A stretch of 64,000 nucleotides of DNA from Vandiemenella viatica (lineage: Eukaryota > Arthropoda > Insecta > Orthoptera > Morabidae). Shown here piece after piece: positions 46,216 through 56,555 of this stretch (positions are counted from its first letter, which is position 1; the number at the start of each line of letters is the position of its first letter). The notes below the pieces were generated by a model. That model worked only from the letters and a program-made list of their open reading frames with translations. It was not told the DNA's origin and ran no database searches. A program made the translations under genes and the position numbers. The DNA lies in assembly GCA_031002005.1 (NCBI GenBank), contig CM061920.1:105211447-105275446 (forward strand). The letters are read 5' to 3'.

Positions 46216-46469
46216 ATATTCGCAGCATTAAACAGTACGTTTAGATATTTACTGCAAAACTGTTATGTTAGTGGAAACAACTAAGTTTAAATTATTCAGC
46301 GTCGAGTGAAGACCATAATAATCTTGTCGGATTTCGTAATTTAACAAAAGTTTTGTCCAAAGACATCCTTGTGAATGGGATCTCAAACACAGACGACGGA
46401 CAACTAATATTTCTAATTTAACAACCACAATCTCGTTTAAGCATCACCATTTAGAAGTAAATCACTTTA
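46216..46469. other. Nothing identified
   Basis: Short unassigned stretch before the LTR element. Confidence 0.4.
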
Positions 46470-46474
46470 CAAAC
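46470..46474. repeat. 5-bp target-site duplication CAAAC (left)
   Basis: CAAAC precedes the 5' LTR and recurs at 51763-51767 after the 3' LTR. Five bases fits Ty3/gypsy integration. Confidence 0.9.
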
Positions 46475-46918
46475 TGTTCAGTCTGCCAGTAAAGGCCCCT
46501 GCCAGGCAGACCTCACACACAACGCGCCTGCACGCCGGGATACATATACGACTCCAAACAGGCGCAGACACATCAAAACAAACCAGGAAAACAAATAGAA
46601 TCATCTAGAAGCTAAGTGGGACTATTTCTTACAGAGGTCGCCGTACTACCACACCACGGAATTCCTGCGCCAGGCCGCCTATATAAGCGTAGCCGGCCGC
46701 TCCACCGCCAGTTCCGGCCTGACCGCGGAATCAGCTTCAACTACAGAAGACCACCGGAAGTTCGCGAGAAGTAGAAGCCGTCTCTCTCTACCCCGGATCA
46801 GGACCAGGCTAAATTTCTCGACGGTCATCCGCTAACTGTACCACATTTGTTATTGTTTACCAGTGTTTTGTGTACATAGTAATAAACCTCAAGGAACCAT
46901 TAAGTGTAGTTCACTTCA
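46475..46918 (+). repeat. 5' LTR
   Basis: Begins TGTTCAG, ends CTTCA. A TATATAA box is at 46680-46686 and an AATAAA polyadenylation signal at 46881-46886, giving a U3-R-U5 layout with promoter and terminator. Identical by eye to 51319-51762. Confidence 0.93.
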
Positions 46919-46919
46919 G

Positions 46920-46937
46920 TGGCGACAAGGTTGGGAT
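46920..46937 (+). promoter_or_regulatory. Primer-binding site
   Basis: TGGCGACAAGGTTGGGAT lies one base after the 5' LTR. It begins with TGG, as a site pairing with a tRNA 3' CCA end must. The tRNA species is not identified. Confidence 0.75.
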
Positions 46938-46954
46938 AAGAACTCTCGACCATC

Positions 46955-48979
46955 ATGGCTACGCCAGCAGCACCTACGGAATGGCAACAGTTCCTCCAAG
47001 GACTCCTACATCAGTTCTTCGAATCTCAGAGACAACTGATTGCGGAAGTCAGGAATCTCCGCCAACCCACGGCCCCGCCTCCGTTCCCAGCATTCAACGA
47101 CGACGTCGAAGAATGGGAGACCTACGAGAAGCGCATAAAACAACACTTCGCAATTCATCACATATCCAAAGAAGAAGACCAGCGTGCATATTTCCTTTCC
47201 TGGAACCAATCAAAGATGTATGTCTTGCTCACTAAACTTCAGCCACAAGACCCCGACACCCTCACCTTCACGACCATCTGTACGACACTGAATGCATACT
47301 ACAGACGCCGGTACCATGTCGTCGCGGCCCGCGTCGAATTCTATCAATGCCGGAAGAAGCCCGATCAGACGTATCGCCAGTGGGCGGCCGAACTCCAAGG
47401 CCTTAGCAGAAAATGTAAGTTTCAAACTCGTTGTTCCCACGAATCCTACGCCGACGACATGGTGCGTGATCACATCATACAGGCTGCACCAGATGCCGCA
47501 CTCCGGCATGACGCCCTCAAGTTAGAGGACCCATCCCTGGAGCAGGTCATCGAACTTGCCTACAAATTCGAAATATCTACGGCCGCAGATCGCCGCCTGG
47601 AGTCCTGGGCGGATGTGGCCGCAATCCGAACCGACGTAGAGGACACACAGGACGTCGCCGCCATCCAGAGCTCCCAGTCGCGCTCCTCCCGACACCACAA
47701 CCGGGGACCGCTTCCACAGAAGGACATCGAACCGGCCCGTTCCGGCAGGGGCACCAAGTCTCGGCAGCAGCAGCGGATCCCGCAGCGCCGACGCCGCAGC
47801 CCGCTCCGCCTACCCTCCTGCCCCGCCTGTTATTCAGCACATGAGAGGGAAAATTGTCCGGATCGTTGGGCTGAATGCTCACGTTGCGGCAAGGAAGGAC
47901 ACCTGGCGTCCGTCTGCCGCACCAACACCACCAATGCCAATCCAGGCTCTCGCCGCCCAGGGTCTTACCAAGACAGGTTGAGCGGCGCACCTATGGATAT
48001 CAATCAGGTAGACACTTCCACAGCATCCAAACTTTTTATTGACGTTACGGTCAATGGCAAGCCCCTGCGCCTACAAGTCGACACAGGAGCAGCAGTCTCA
48101 TTGCTTAATTATACTACTTATGTGCAAATTGGCTCGCCCCCCCTCTCGCCGGCCCCCAAGCGCCTCCTGACATACAACAAACAGGAAATAGCACTCCTGG
48201 GACAGTTCACAGCAAACGTCATGTATAAGTCTGTACATCGTTCAGTCCCCTTTTTAGTAGTTAACAGTTCTCTCACAGCAGACTTATTTGGACTGGACGC
48301 TTTCCGCTTATTCGGATTTTCAATTGAGGATAACATACACCTCGTATCTCAGCATGTTCCTTTTCCTGAAGTGGACGCCCTTTGCACCGAGTTTCAGGAC
48401 CTGTTCTCACCAGGCGTCGGCTGTGCAAAGGACTTCGAAGCATCACTCCAACTCCGGCCGGACGTACGGCCTCGATACTTCCGGGCACGCCAGGTACCCG
48501 TAGCGCTTCAACAACCACTTCAGGAAGAACTTCAACGTCTCCAAGACGAAGGGATCCTCCAGCCGGTGCGGTTCAGCCCCTGGGCCACGCCGTTGGTAAT
48601 AGTTCAGAAGCCAGGACGCCGCTTACGTCTCTGTGGTGACTTTAAGACCACCGTCAACCCGCATCTGCTGGTAGACGACTATCCACTTCCGAGACCGGAC
48701 GACCTCTTCCGTAAACTAGCAGGAGGTACCTACTTTACAAAAATTGACCTGGCAGAAGCATACCTTCAAATCCCTTTGGATATCCAGTCCCGACAATACA
48801 CAGTCATCAACACTCCCTCTGGCCTCTTCCAACTCAACCGGCTCATGTTCGGCTTGGCCAGTGCTCCAGCGATTTTTCAACGGTATCTCGAACAACTTCT
48901 CCAGGATATTCCGGGATGCATCAACTATCTCGACGACATAGTCGTCACGGGACCCTCCGCTGCCGAACACATGACCTAA
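46955..48979 (+). CDS. gag-pol, first part: Gag, protease, RT palm (then frame break)
   Basis: The ATG at 46955 begins a 674-codon frame. A Gag capsid-like region (about residues 45-215, with FPAFNDDVEEWETYEKRIKQ) is followed by a basic linker and a nucleocapsid with CPACYSAHERENC and a canonical CSRCGKEGHLASVC knuckle. The protease has the DTGA active site at 376-379. The RT shows the usual SPWATPLVIVQKPG, LCGDFK, FTKIDLAEAYLQIPL and the catalytic YLDD at 658-661. The frame stops at 48977-48979, just after YLDD, where homologous sequence continues one register over. Gag and Pol share one frame, as in several Mag-type elements, so no programmed shift is needed between them. Confidence 0.9.
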   Translation: MATPAAPTEWQQFLQGLLHQFFESQRQLIAEVRNLRQPTAPPPFPAFNDDVEEWETYEKRIKQHFAIHHISKEEDQRAYFLSWNQSKMYVLLTKLQPQDPDTLTFTTICTTLNAYYRRRYHVVAARVEFYQCRKKPDQTYRQWAAELQGLSRKCKFQTRCSHESYADDMVRDHIIQAAPDAALRHDALKLEDPSLEQVIELAYKFEISTAADRRLESWADVAAIRTDVEDTQDVAAIQSSQSRSSRHHNRGPLPQKDIEPARSGRGTKSRQQQRIPQRRRRSPLRLPSCPACYSAHERENCPDRWAECSRCGKEGHLASVCRTNTTNANPGSRRPGSYQDRLSGAPMDINQVDTSTASKLFIDVTVNGKPLRLQVDTGAAVSLLNYTTYVQIGSPPLSPAPKRLLTYNKQEIALLGQFTANVMYKSVHRSVPFLVVNSSLTADLFGLDAFRLFGFSIEDNIHLVSQHVPFPEVDALCTEFQDLFSPGVGCAKDFEASLQLRPDVRPRYFRARQVPVALQQPLQEELQRLQDEGILQPVRFSPWATPLVIVQKPGRRLRLCGDFKTTVNPHLLVDDYPLPRPDDLFRKLAGGTYFTKIDLAEAYLQIPLDIQSRQYTVINTPSGLFQLNRLMFGLASAPAIFQRYLEQLLQDIPGCINYLDDIVVTGPSAAEHMT

Positions 48980-50600
48980 CCTCCGCCTACTCTTCCTCCG
49001 CCTCCGTGCAGCAGGATTAAAATGCAACCTTTCCAAGTGTCAATTTTTTCAACAATCCATTTCCTACCTGGGTCACATCATCGCTCAGGAAGGCATCTCC
49101 CCAGCATTTTCCTATGTGGACGCTATTTCCAACTTACCTCGGCCTCAGGATCTACATCAGTTGAAATCTTTTTTAGGAAAAATTTCATACTACAGAAAAT
49201 TTATACCCTCAGCAGCACAAGTGGCAGCACCCCTGTACCACCTCTGTCGCAAGAATGTCCCGTTCCGTTGGACCCCAGCTTGCGAGACCGCATTCCACAC
49301 CCTTAAACAGCAGCTCAAGTCCGCAGCATGCCTCATGCCATACACTCCAAACCTCCCCTTGATACTTGCCACAGATGCATCCGATTACGGTGTGGGGGCA
49401 GTTCTGTCTCATAAATTACCAGATGGCACGGAACGCCCCGTAGCCTACATCTCCAAAGCCCTATCGGCTGCTCAGCTTAAATATTCTCAAATCGAGAAAG
49501 AGGCGCTAGCTATTGTTTTTGCCTGCTCCAAATTCTATTCCCTTTTATATGGGATTTCTTTTCATCTCATTACCGACCACAAGCCACTCCTATCACTATT
49601 TGATCCGTCCACACGTCTGCCTACCAAAACATCCCACCGCATCCAGCGTTGGGCACTATTCCTGTCCCAGTTCAGATATACCATGCATTTCCGTACCACC
49701 TCCAGGCATGCCAATGCAGACGCCTTATCCAGACTACCGCAGGGACCAGACCTTGCCTTCGACAAGTCGGAACTTCTGGTGTTCCAGATCGACGATGACA
49801 TACAAGAAGCACTGAAGACATTTCCAGTCACGGCCTCAAAAGTCGCGGCAGCCACAGGGGAGGACCCCCTCCTCCGTGTCATCCGACACCACATCCAACA
49901 CGGGTGGCAAACACGTTCCCCTCCACGCCATCATCAAGACCTCAAGTTCTACTACTCCATCCGCCACCAGCTCTCAGTAGTAGAGGGAGTGCTCCTCCGC
50001 ACAGAACCAAATTCCACCCCGAGGGTCGTCGTTCCGAGATCCCTACAACCGACAATCCTCCAAACTCTCCACCAAGGACACTGGGGAATTGCCCGCACCA
50101 AATCCCTTGCCAGACGCCATGTATTCTGGATCGGCCTTACCACGGATGTCACGAAGATGGTGCGGCGCTGTACCATCTGTGCCCAACAACTGCCCCGCCC
50201 CCCTCAAAAGTTCCTTTCCTGGCCGGCACCGTCCGGACCCTGGGAACGCATTCACCTCGACTTCGCTGGCCCATTCCTAGGCCACCAGTGGCTCCTAGTG
50301 ACGGATGCCTTTTCCCACTTCCCATATGTCGTCCGTTGCTCCACAATCACCACAGAGGTCACCATTTCAGCCCTCACGAAGATCTTTTCCATCGAAGGAT
50401 TACCATACGCTATCGTCACAGATAACGGACAGCAATTTCGAAGTCGGGAATTCCTATCCTTCTGTACCGCCAACAATATCCAACACCTCCTCACCCCGCC
50501 CTTCCACCCCCAATCTAACGGGGAGGCGGAACGGCTAGTCAGAACATTCAAAACCCAAATGACCAAATACACCACAAGTCACAAACTCGAGAGGCATTGA
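48978..50600 (+). CDS. pol, second part: RT thumb, RNase H, integrase core
   Basis: Continues the polymerase in the next frame, with no start codon needed. The RT connection (RLRAAGLKCNLSKCQFF, YLGHIIAQEG) runs into RNase H (ATDASDYGVGAVLSH, IEKEALAIVFAC, LITDHKPLLSLF) and integrase. The integrase has an HHCC zinc domain (HQGHWGIARTKSLARRH and CTICAQQ) and a D,D,E core: HLDFAGPF (first Asp), VTDNGQQF (second) and SNGEAERL (Glu). It stops at 50600, while the homologous protein goes on in another frame. All catalytic residues are present. Confidence 0.9.
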   Translation, partial: NLRLLFLRLRAAGLKCNLSKCQFFQQSISYLGHIIAQEGISPAFSYVDAISNLPRPQDLHQLKSFLGKISYYRKFIPSAAQVAAPLYHLCRKNVPFRWTPACETAFHTLKQQLKSAACLMPYTPNLPLILATDASDYGVGAVLSHKLPDGTERPVAYISKALSAAQLKYSQIEKEALAIVFACSKFYSLLYGISFHLITDHKPLLSLFDPSTRLPTKTSHRIQRWALFLSQFRYTMHFRTTSRHANADALSRLPQGPDLAFDKSELLVFQIDDDIQEALKTFPVTASKVAAATGEDPLLRVIRHHIQHGWQTRSPPRHHQDLKFYYSIRHQLSVVEGVLLRTEPNSTPRVVVPRSLQPTILQTLHQGHWGIARTKSLARRHVFWIGLTTDVTKMVRRCTICAQQLPRPPQKFLSWPAPSGPWERIHLDFAGPFLGHQWLLVTDAFSHFPYVVRCSTITTEVTISALTKIFSIEGLPYAIVTDNGQQFRSREFLSFCTANNIQHLLTPPFHPQSNGEAERLVRTFKTQMTKYTTSHKLERH

Positions 50601-51442
50601 CACTCTTCCTCAGTTCCTATCGAACCACTCCAGTGGGGGCCAAAAGCCCGGCGGAATTGCTACATGGCCGCCAACCTCGCACTCTCCTCCATCTCCTCTT
50701 ACCCCCGCCCAAAGTACAGGTACCTTCGGGCCCATTCCGTTTCACCCCGGGCTCCCTAGTCTGGGCCCGCGGGTTTGGCTCCCGGGCCGGTTGGCTTCCG
50801 GGGGTCATCCAGCGGCCCCGGGGCCGCCAACTGTTCGACGTCAGCCTGGATGGCCGGATAGTGCGACGCCATCGAAACCAACTACGTCCCCGCTACCCCA
50901 CGGCACCGTCCTCTTCCACCACGGCACGGCCATCCACTTCTTCCTCTCCTTCCCTGCCACCTCCACCACTCCTGCCGTCTAACCGTTGCTCAGGGACAGT
51001 TACAGCACCACCAACGACGCCACAACCTGTCGGTCGCTCCGACACCCTTCAGCCGCAGCCTCTCGACCACCTGCGGGGACCATCTTCAGCGCCCCCCGTA
51101 CAGCTCCCGGCCATCGACGCCGACGAACCGATGCCGTTAGCTCCACAAGTACCTCCACCACAACCTGCACCACGACGCAGGTCGGCTCGCATCGCCAGGG
51201 GAACAGCTCCGTACTCCCCTGGAGGTAGCCTTCATAGTCTGCTCCAGGGCGCCGCGGCAGACGACCTCGCAGACGTCGCAGACATCGCTTCCCCCCCTCC
51301 CCCCCCGGGAGGGAGGTATGTTCAGTCTGCCAGTAAAGGCCCCTGCCAGGCAGACCTCACACACAACGCGCCTGCACGCCGGGATACATATACGACTCCA
51401 AACAGGCGCAGACACATCAAAACAAACCAGGAAAACAAATAG
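50594..51442 (+). CDS. pol, third part: integrase C-terminus and proline-rich tail
   Basis: Begins with ALTLFLSSYRTTPVGAKSPAELL, the end of the integrase core, then a basic chromatin-binding-like domain (FTPGSLVWARGFGSRAGWLP, IVRRHRNQLRPR). A long proline/serine-rich tail follows. The frame crosses the polypurine tract and runs 124 bp into the 3' LTR before its stop at 51440-51442. The break from the preceding frame is near 50585-50595. Confidence 0.85.
   Translation, partial: ALTLFLSSYRTTPVGAKSPAELLHGRQPRTLLHLLLPPPKVQVPSGPFRFTPGSLVWARGFGSRAGWLPGVIQRPRGRQLFDVSLDGRIVRRHRNQLRPRYPTAPSSSTTARPSTSSSPSLPPPPLLPSNRCSGTVTAPPTTPQPVGRSDTLQPQPLDHLRGPSSAPPVQLPAIDADEPMPLAPQVPPPQPAPRRRSARIARGTAPYSPGGSLHSLLQGAAADDLADVADIASPPPPPGGRYVQSASKGPCQADLTHNAPARRDTYTTPNRRRHIKTNQENK
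51307..51316 (+). promoter_or_regulatory. Polypurine tract
   Basis: GGGAGGGAGG two bases before the 3' LTR, the expected primer for plus-strand DNA synthesis, preceded by a long C-run. Confidence 0.8.
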
Positions 51443-51762
51443 AATCATCTAGAAGCTAAGTGGGACTATTTCTTACAGAGGTCGCCGTACTACCACACCA
51501 CGGAATTCCTGCGCCAGGCCGCCTATATAAGCGTAGCCGGCCGCTCCACCGCCAGTTCCGGCCTGACCGCGGAATCAGCTTCAACTACAGAAGACCACCG
51601 GAAGTTCGCGAGAAGTAGAAGCCGTCTCTCTCTACCCCGGATCAGGACCAGGCTAAATTTCTCGACGGTCATCCGCTAACTGTACCACATTTGTTATTGT
51701 TTACCAGTGTTTTGTGTACATAGTAATAAACCTCAAGGAACCATTAAGTGTAGTTCACTTCA
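51319..51762 (+). repeat. 3' LTR
   Basis: 444 bp, TG...CA. TATATAA at 51524-51530, AATAAA at 51725-51730. No difference from the 5' LTR was found by eye. Confidence 0.93.
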
Positions 51763-51767
51763 CAAAC

Positions 51768-53373
51768 GTAGTGGATCAATATGTTGTCTGACTTGTTTGT
51801 GTCTTTAGAGACTGGTTTGTCTTAATCTATCAACAAACAGCCAAAAGAAAATATTTGAGTTATGGGATTAAGGTGCAAAATAGTTAATAACTATGATTTT
51901 AAATCTTAAAAGTTATTTTGCAATCAGTAGCAATTAGTTTTCCTATTGAGTTACTAACCACACCACTAGGCCAAGACCACTTCCCTGCGACTGATCCCTG
52001 ATTAGTTATCTACTTGATACTACGTCCACGATTTCATAGGGCATCGGAGTGGTTCATAGTCAACTCCAAGGTGGCTGTCAAGGACCACTCTACACAGTAG
52101 ATGATCTTTTCTCTGGTGAATGGAGTCATGCTAAGCTGATACCACAATACATGTGTGAAACTATTTGCAGGAAACGCATGGGGAGCCTATCTGCTTGAAT
52201 TGTTTAATTTGAAAACAAACTAATAGTCGTTTAGTGTATAAGATCAAATTAAACTAATGATATCTGACATTGTTTCTTCCTTGGCGCAATCTATGTTGAT
52301 TGATGTTCAGCAGCGTGCAAGCTTTCCAGTCAATTAGTATGATATATAACCACCAAACAAACTGGAGGTTTTGTTGTGTAATATAAAATGAAAATTCACT
52401 TTTCTGACCAAATACTATTGAATTTAATTACCTCTGCTTCTAGAATCGCTTTTTAAACAATCGTATTATATTCAGATAAGTTTCTCACAAATTTCATAAG
52501 CTATTGAAGCTTCCATACAGAGAGGTACAAACTCGTACAATGCGACATTATTAAGACGGTGCCGCTCGCTTGCCAAGAAAACAGTGAACTCCCCACTCAG
52601 CTGTTTCGGGCCTGTGTGGGGAGCGTGGTTAGATATTAAGATGAATATTAGTTTTAATAATCTGGATAGCAAGACTTTTTGATTGCTGTAATTAAATATT
52701 AAGTTTTATTCGGTCTTCTGGCATTTACATTGCTGGATGTATTTACCTCGAACACAAGATAATGCACCATTCTAAGCAAGCAGTACCCAGACCTTACAAT
52801 TTGCCTGATCAGAGCAAACAATAATTGAACATTAAGTATCAACGTGATTAATGAAACATCGTGGTGACACAGGCTAACTGTTAAATGTTTTGAATATACA
52901 CATATGAATATTCCAGGTTCGCCATTAAAAACAAAATGAAAATTATCTGAATCATATTAAAAACAAGGAGCTTTCAGAATTCAATATTCGGTGAAAAAGT
53001 TGCCAGCTAGCTCATGGGTCCTGCACAGTTACAGTTGAAATTCCAGTTTCATTTGGCATTTACAGGTCACTAAAGCCTCGTTACACCGTGAACATTGGCC
53101 TGGCGTAAGAGCACATTGCCATATGAAGCAGCATGCACCGTGATGGGCGCAACACAGCGTGTTACTGTCAGATATCGATCTCAAAGCTGTGGCCAGTACT
53201 GTACCGCTCGTCTCGTCCAAGTGTCTTCCACGACTGCATCAGGCCACTCCGGTCAGCAAAGTGTGTCTACGTAGCTTCCTACAGCCACCAAGAAAGCTAT
53301 GTCTCCACCCCTTGCAGGCCAGCGACCAGGTCACAAGGAAAAAGCTGTGGGCTAAATTTTGTAACCCACGACG
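51768..53373. other. Nothing firmly identified
   Basis: Intergenic DNA. A stretch at 51955-52000 read in reverse has an A-box-like TTGGCCTAGTGGT but no B box. The interval 53040-53373 is somewhat GC-richer with overlapping short frames and no domain. Confidence 0.4.
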
Positions 53374-53381
53374 CTATATAG

Positions 53382-53784
53382 CATTGGTGGGATAGCGTAC
53401 GCCAAATTCACGTGATGCCCTGAACACTCACTATTAGATTTTCGTTCCGCGCTCACTTGAGGCAGCGACGACCTTCAACACCCTCGCGTCTTGGCTGAGA
53501 GGACAACGCCCTGACCTTGGCAAACGGGACTCGCTTGTCACACCCGGCATCCCTATTGTGCTCAAGGCGACTCCTTCACGTCAACCACCGGCTGTCTGCG
53601 GCCACGCAGTGTTTCATGTAAGATTAATAGTAAACACAGTAATAATAACTCATTATGTTTCAATTTTTTTACCACCAAAATATATCTATATCTAATATGG
53701 GAATATATAATTTTATATGCGGCCCGCGGAGTTATGATATCATTTCAAAATGGCCCGTAAGATCATTTAGGTTGGCCACCCCTG
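53382..53784. mobile_element. Non-autonomous hAT-type element, 403 bp
   Basis: The right end reads in reverse complement CAGGGGTGGCCAACCTAAAT, a very common hAT end. The left end is CATTGGTGGGATAGC. Flanking 8-mers CTATATAG (53374-53381) and CTATATAT (53785-53792) agree at seven of eight positions. GCGGCCCGC and ATGGCCCG near the right end are also typical of this hAT group. The interior is non-coding. The left end is the weaker part of the call. Confidence 0.6.
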
Positions 53785-53792
53785 CTATATAT

Positions 53793-54249
53793 ATTCATTG
53801 AATCATTGAATGTGGCATGAACGTCACACTGCAAGCCTAAGATGCTAATCCTTAAAGATAGTAAACTAACTATGCTACCCAGATTACGATACAAACTACT
53901 ATCTGTGGAAACTCGCAAAAAATAATACAACCAGTTTACAACGATTACTACTATTACTCAGAATACTTACAGTTAATCAAAAATAAATATGTTATAAAGT
54001 AATCATAAAATTAATAACAAAAAATGATTGTGGGTTGTGATAATGTTACAAGCCTGATACGTTTCATTCGTCATATGTATTGTAATAGTCATCTAACTTT
54101 TATTCACTAATTTCTTGTAATATTAGTTTTTACTATTCGGGATCCAGAAATGAAAGATCTCTAACTAGGTAACAAACTGCATTTAATCTACATATTAAAA
54201 GGTGATATGTAAAACAAACAAATAAATGATTATGCACATATATATATAT
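53793..54249. other. Nothing identified
   Basis: AT-rich DNA ending in a short (AT)n run against the next LTR element. Confidence 0.45.
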
Positions 54250-54893
54250 TGTAATAAGTCGCGTTCCCAAAGCGAGGCTGTGTGCACCTATCGAGGGAGG
54301 GCTATTTTTCTGCGAGCGGAAGCCGCGAGCCCGTTCGTTAAACCACCCGCTGCTCTGTGGACAATAACAGCAGGGACAGCCGACCTACAGACAATAGTGA
54401 CCCGCCACTCGGATATTCTTGTATGCTGTTTCATGGAATGCTGCTCGGAGGGGGAGTGGAGACGGGACACTGCTGGACTGTGTGTGGAACTGAGTGGACG
54501 TGTGGTCGGTCTACCGCCATCCTCTGAGCGTCTGAGGTGCGGATAACGTCGCCGGCAGTGCACACGGTAAAGTGATTCAGACAATGCGACATGGTTGCAA
54601 CATATCAAGAGCCCGAAAAATACCCCTGAGAAGCCAGAGACTTGTTTGAGAAAGCCAACTGAGCTAGCCATCAGCAAATCAATTCACATGTAAAATTGGA
54701 TGTCTTTCAATTTGTAGAATAAATTCATGTCTTTTGTTACCCATCTTTCATATTCTTGTAACCCCTGAGACATGTCATGTGCGAGGCTTAATATTGATAT
54801 ATTGATAGAGAAAGATAGAAATGTTTCAATTGCTGACGCCATACAGGGTGTCTAAAAAGTAAAGCCACCCCCACACCAAAAGAGATTATTACA
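54250..54893 (+). repeat. 5' LTR of the RT-less element
   Basis: Starts TGTAATA and ends TATTACA, so the LTR has perfect 7-bp inverted termini. AATAAA is at 54718-54723. Minus-strand 129-aa and plus-strand 106-aa frames within it are duplicated in the other LTR and are not considered genes. Confidence 0.85.
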
Positions 54894-54895
54894 TA

Positions 54896-54913
54896 TGGCG
54901 CCCAACCTGCGGC
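54896..54913 (+). promoter_or_regulatory. Primer-binding site, tRNA-Lys type
   Basis: TGGCGCCCAACCTGCGGC. The first 11 bases match the complement of the lysine tRNA 3' end used by many retroelements, and the remainder matches in part. It sits two bases after the 5' LTR. Confidence 0.8.
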
Positions 54914-55810
54914 CCGACTGTTTTGATATGTTGCAAACAAGTCGTAGTAGTGAGTAGAACTCTCTGTGTTTTCAGCATTTTCCTGTGTGGTTGTAACAGC
55001 AGCAATCCAGCATGTACAATAATTATTTATGTCATGTGTAATGCTTGTATATTGTAACAGCTAGGATGTGTAAGGACGATAAAGACGCAGTTACAGGCTG
55101 TACATGTGTGTTACATTGAAGAACTGTTTGTTGATGTATATTGAAATATGTCATGTTGTGTTGTCCGAGTGTGGGAGTTGATCGATGAAATGATTGCTAG
55201 CACATGTGTGATACACTGAAGAACTGTTTATCAGTTGACTCCACATATGTTATCTCGTTATCTATGTATTTTCTTTAGGATAATGGTGTTTTGTTGTGAA
55301 ATTTGGTTATGAAAGCAGAGTTTTCAATGTCTGACGGTGGGAATAGAGAGATATAATATATATCGAAGTTACATTGATGTGACCTATGTTGATTTTCATG
55401 CATATGGTTGACATTATTTGGAAAATGTCATGTTCATTGTGTCATACTGCGGTAGAATTGGAGTTAAGGATGTCTGGTGGTCAACAAAAAAATGTGATAG
55501 CTGATATATGTGGGTTTTAAGATATTTGTTGATGTTCGCATTTGTTTCGGTGCTTAGACAATTGGATTTTGGTAGTGCTGTCCTGTTCTGTAAGTTCAGT
55601 TTTTCATGCCTGGCGGTCCGACCATCGTTGTAGTTGGTATATGTGCTTTATGCTAATGGATAGTTTGTTGTGTTTTATTGTTTGACGGTATTTATTGGAG
55701 ATTTTATGATGTGGTTGTTGTCCTGTTGTGGAAGTAAAATTAATGTCAGACAGATCAGCGTTGCAAGTCTCATGTGTTCTCAATTGATGGGAGATAACAC
55801 ATAAGTTAAC

Positions 55811-56555
55811 ATGGAAATCAAAGACGGCACTTCAAATTGCGAAGAAGCGATGCCCGTTTCGCACATCTTGGGCGTAACGAGAAAAGGGGATGAAAGTACC
55901 ATGTCTTTTTCTGGAGAAATGGTTGCCCAACAGCCGGAGCCAGCCAAAAATCATGAGCGAAGCCGACAAATTTGACCGTTTGTTCGCGATGATGTCGGAG
56001 ATAAAGAGCGGACAAGACCGGCTAAAGTCCGAAGTCACAGAAGAAATTGCAGTACTCATAAAAGAGGAGGTTGGTGACTTAAAGAATACCGTGTCTGAAG
56101 GACTCAGGGGAGTCAAGAAAATATTGAAAACGATGCAGGAAGAACAAATCAGAATGTCCAGCGCCGTGAATCGCGTTAACGAGCAGTCAACACAGATGCA
56201 AAGAGAGATGTTGGAATGGAAGCAACGGACGGAAGCGCGAACAAACCAATTGGAACTGCGAGTCGCTGATGTACAAGCAAGCACTGAAACAAGGATGAAT
56301 CATATCGGAGGGCAGATCAGTGAGGTTCGCCAGAGTATCGCCGAGTGTAAAGAAGAATGCAAAAGTCTCGGTGAGACACAGAAGAGTTTTTCCAGACAAG
56401 TTGTAAATGAACTGCATATCCTAGGGGATCAGAAAGAGAATGTCTTGCAAGCATGTGCCCTAAGATATGTCAAGGCGCCGAAGGTGACGCTTGTAGGAAG
56501 TGAAGTATGGACTTGCAGTACATTCATTTCATTCAAACAGCAAAGACATGTGTGA
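55811..56555 (+). CDS. Coiled-coil Gag-like protein, one frame break
   Basis: The first good ATG (55811) opens MEIKDGTSNCEEAMPVSH and runs to QQPEPAK. Near 55945-55950, at an A-run, the likely continuation moves to another frame and proceeds KIMSEADKFDRLFAMMSEIK. The next ~150 residues are heptad-rich and charged (LKSEVTEEIAVLIKEEVGDL, WKQRTEARTNQLELRVADVQ), a long coiled coil. Such coiled coils precede the capsid in some arthropod gypsy-type Gags (recalled), but no capsid or zinc knuckle follows. The frame ends at 56555 after an abrupt change of character. The frame that is open on its own is 55890-56555. It might package or oligomerise; this is inference. Confidence 0.6.

Larger units (their letters stand above)
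46475..51762 (+). mobile_element. Ty3/gypsy LTR retrotransposon (Mag-like), 5.29 kb, very young
   Basis: Both LTRs (444 bp, TG...CA) are identical by eye and a perfect 5-bp CAAAC duplication flanks the element. Between them: primer-binding site, one gag-pol reading (Gag, zinc knuckle, protease, RT, RNase H, integrase), polypurine tract. The domain order protease-RT-RNaseH-integrase marks Ty3/gypsy. RT/RNase H strings such as FQLNRLMFGLASAPAIFQR and ATDASDYGVGAVLSH resemble the Mag-clade proteins called K02A2.6-like in databases (recalled). No envelope gene is present. Two frame breaks in pol interrupt an otherwise complete element. Confidence 0.93.

Noticed and set aside
47577..47990. 137-aa and other minus-strand ORFs over the gypsy element
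   Set aside because: Shadows of the high-GC gag-pol coding sequence on the other strand.
48960..48990. Programmed +1 frameshift in gypsy pol
   Set aside because: It falls within the RT domain rather than at a gag-pol boundary, and no stimulatory structure is apparent.
54288..54677. 129-aa minus-strand ORF, duplicated at 59312-59701
   Set aside because: It lies wholly inside both LTRs, is antisense, and has no domain; the duplication is explained by the LTR pair.
55890..56555. Host gene encoding a coiled-coil protein
   Set aside because: It lies between two LTRs downstream of a primer-binding site, so it is part of the element.
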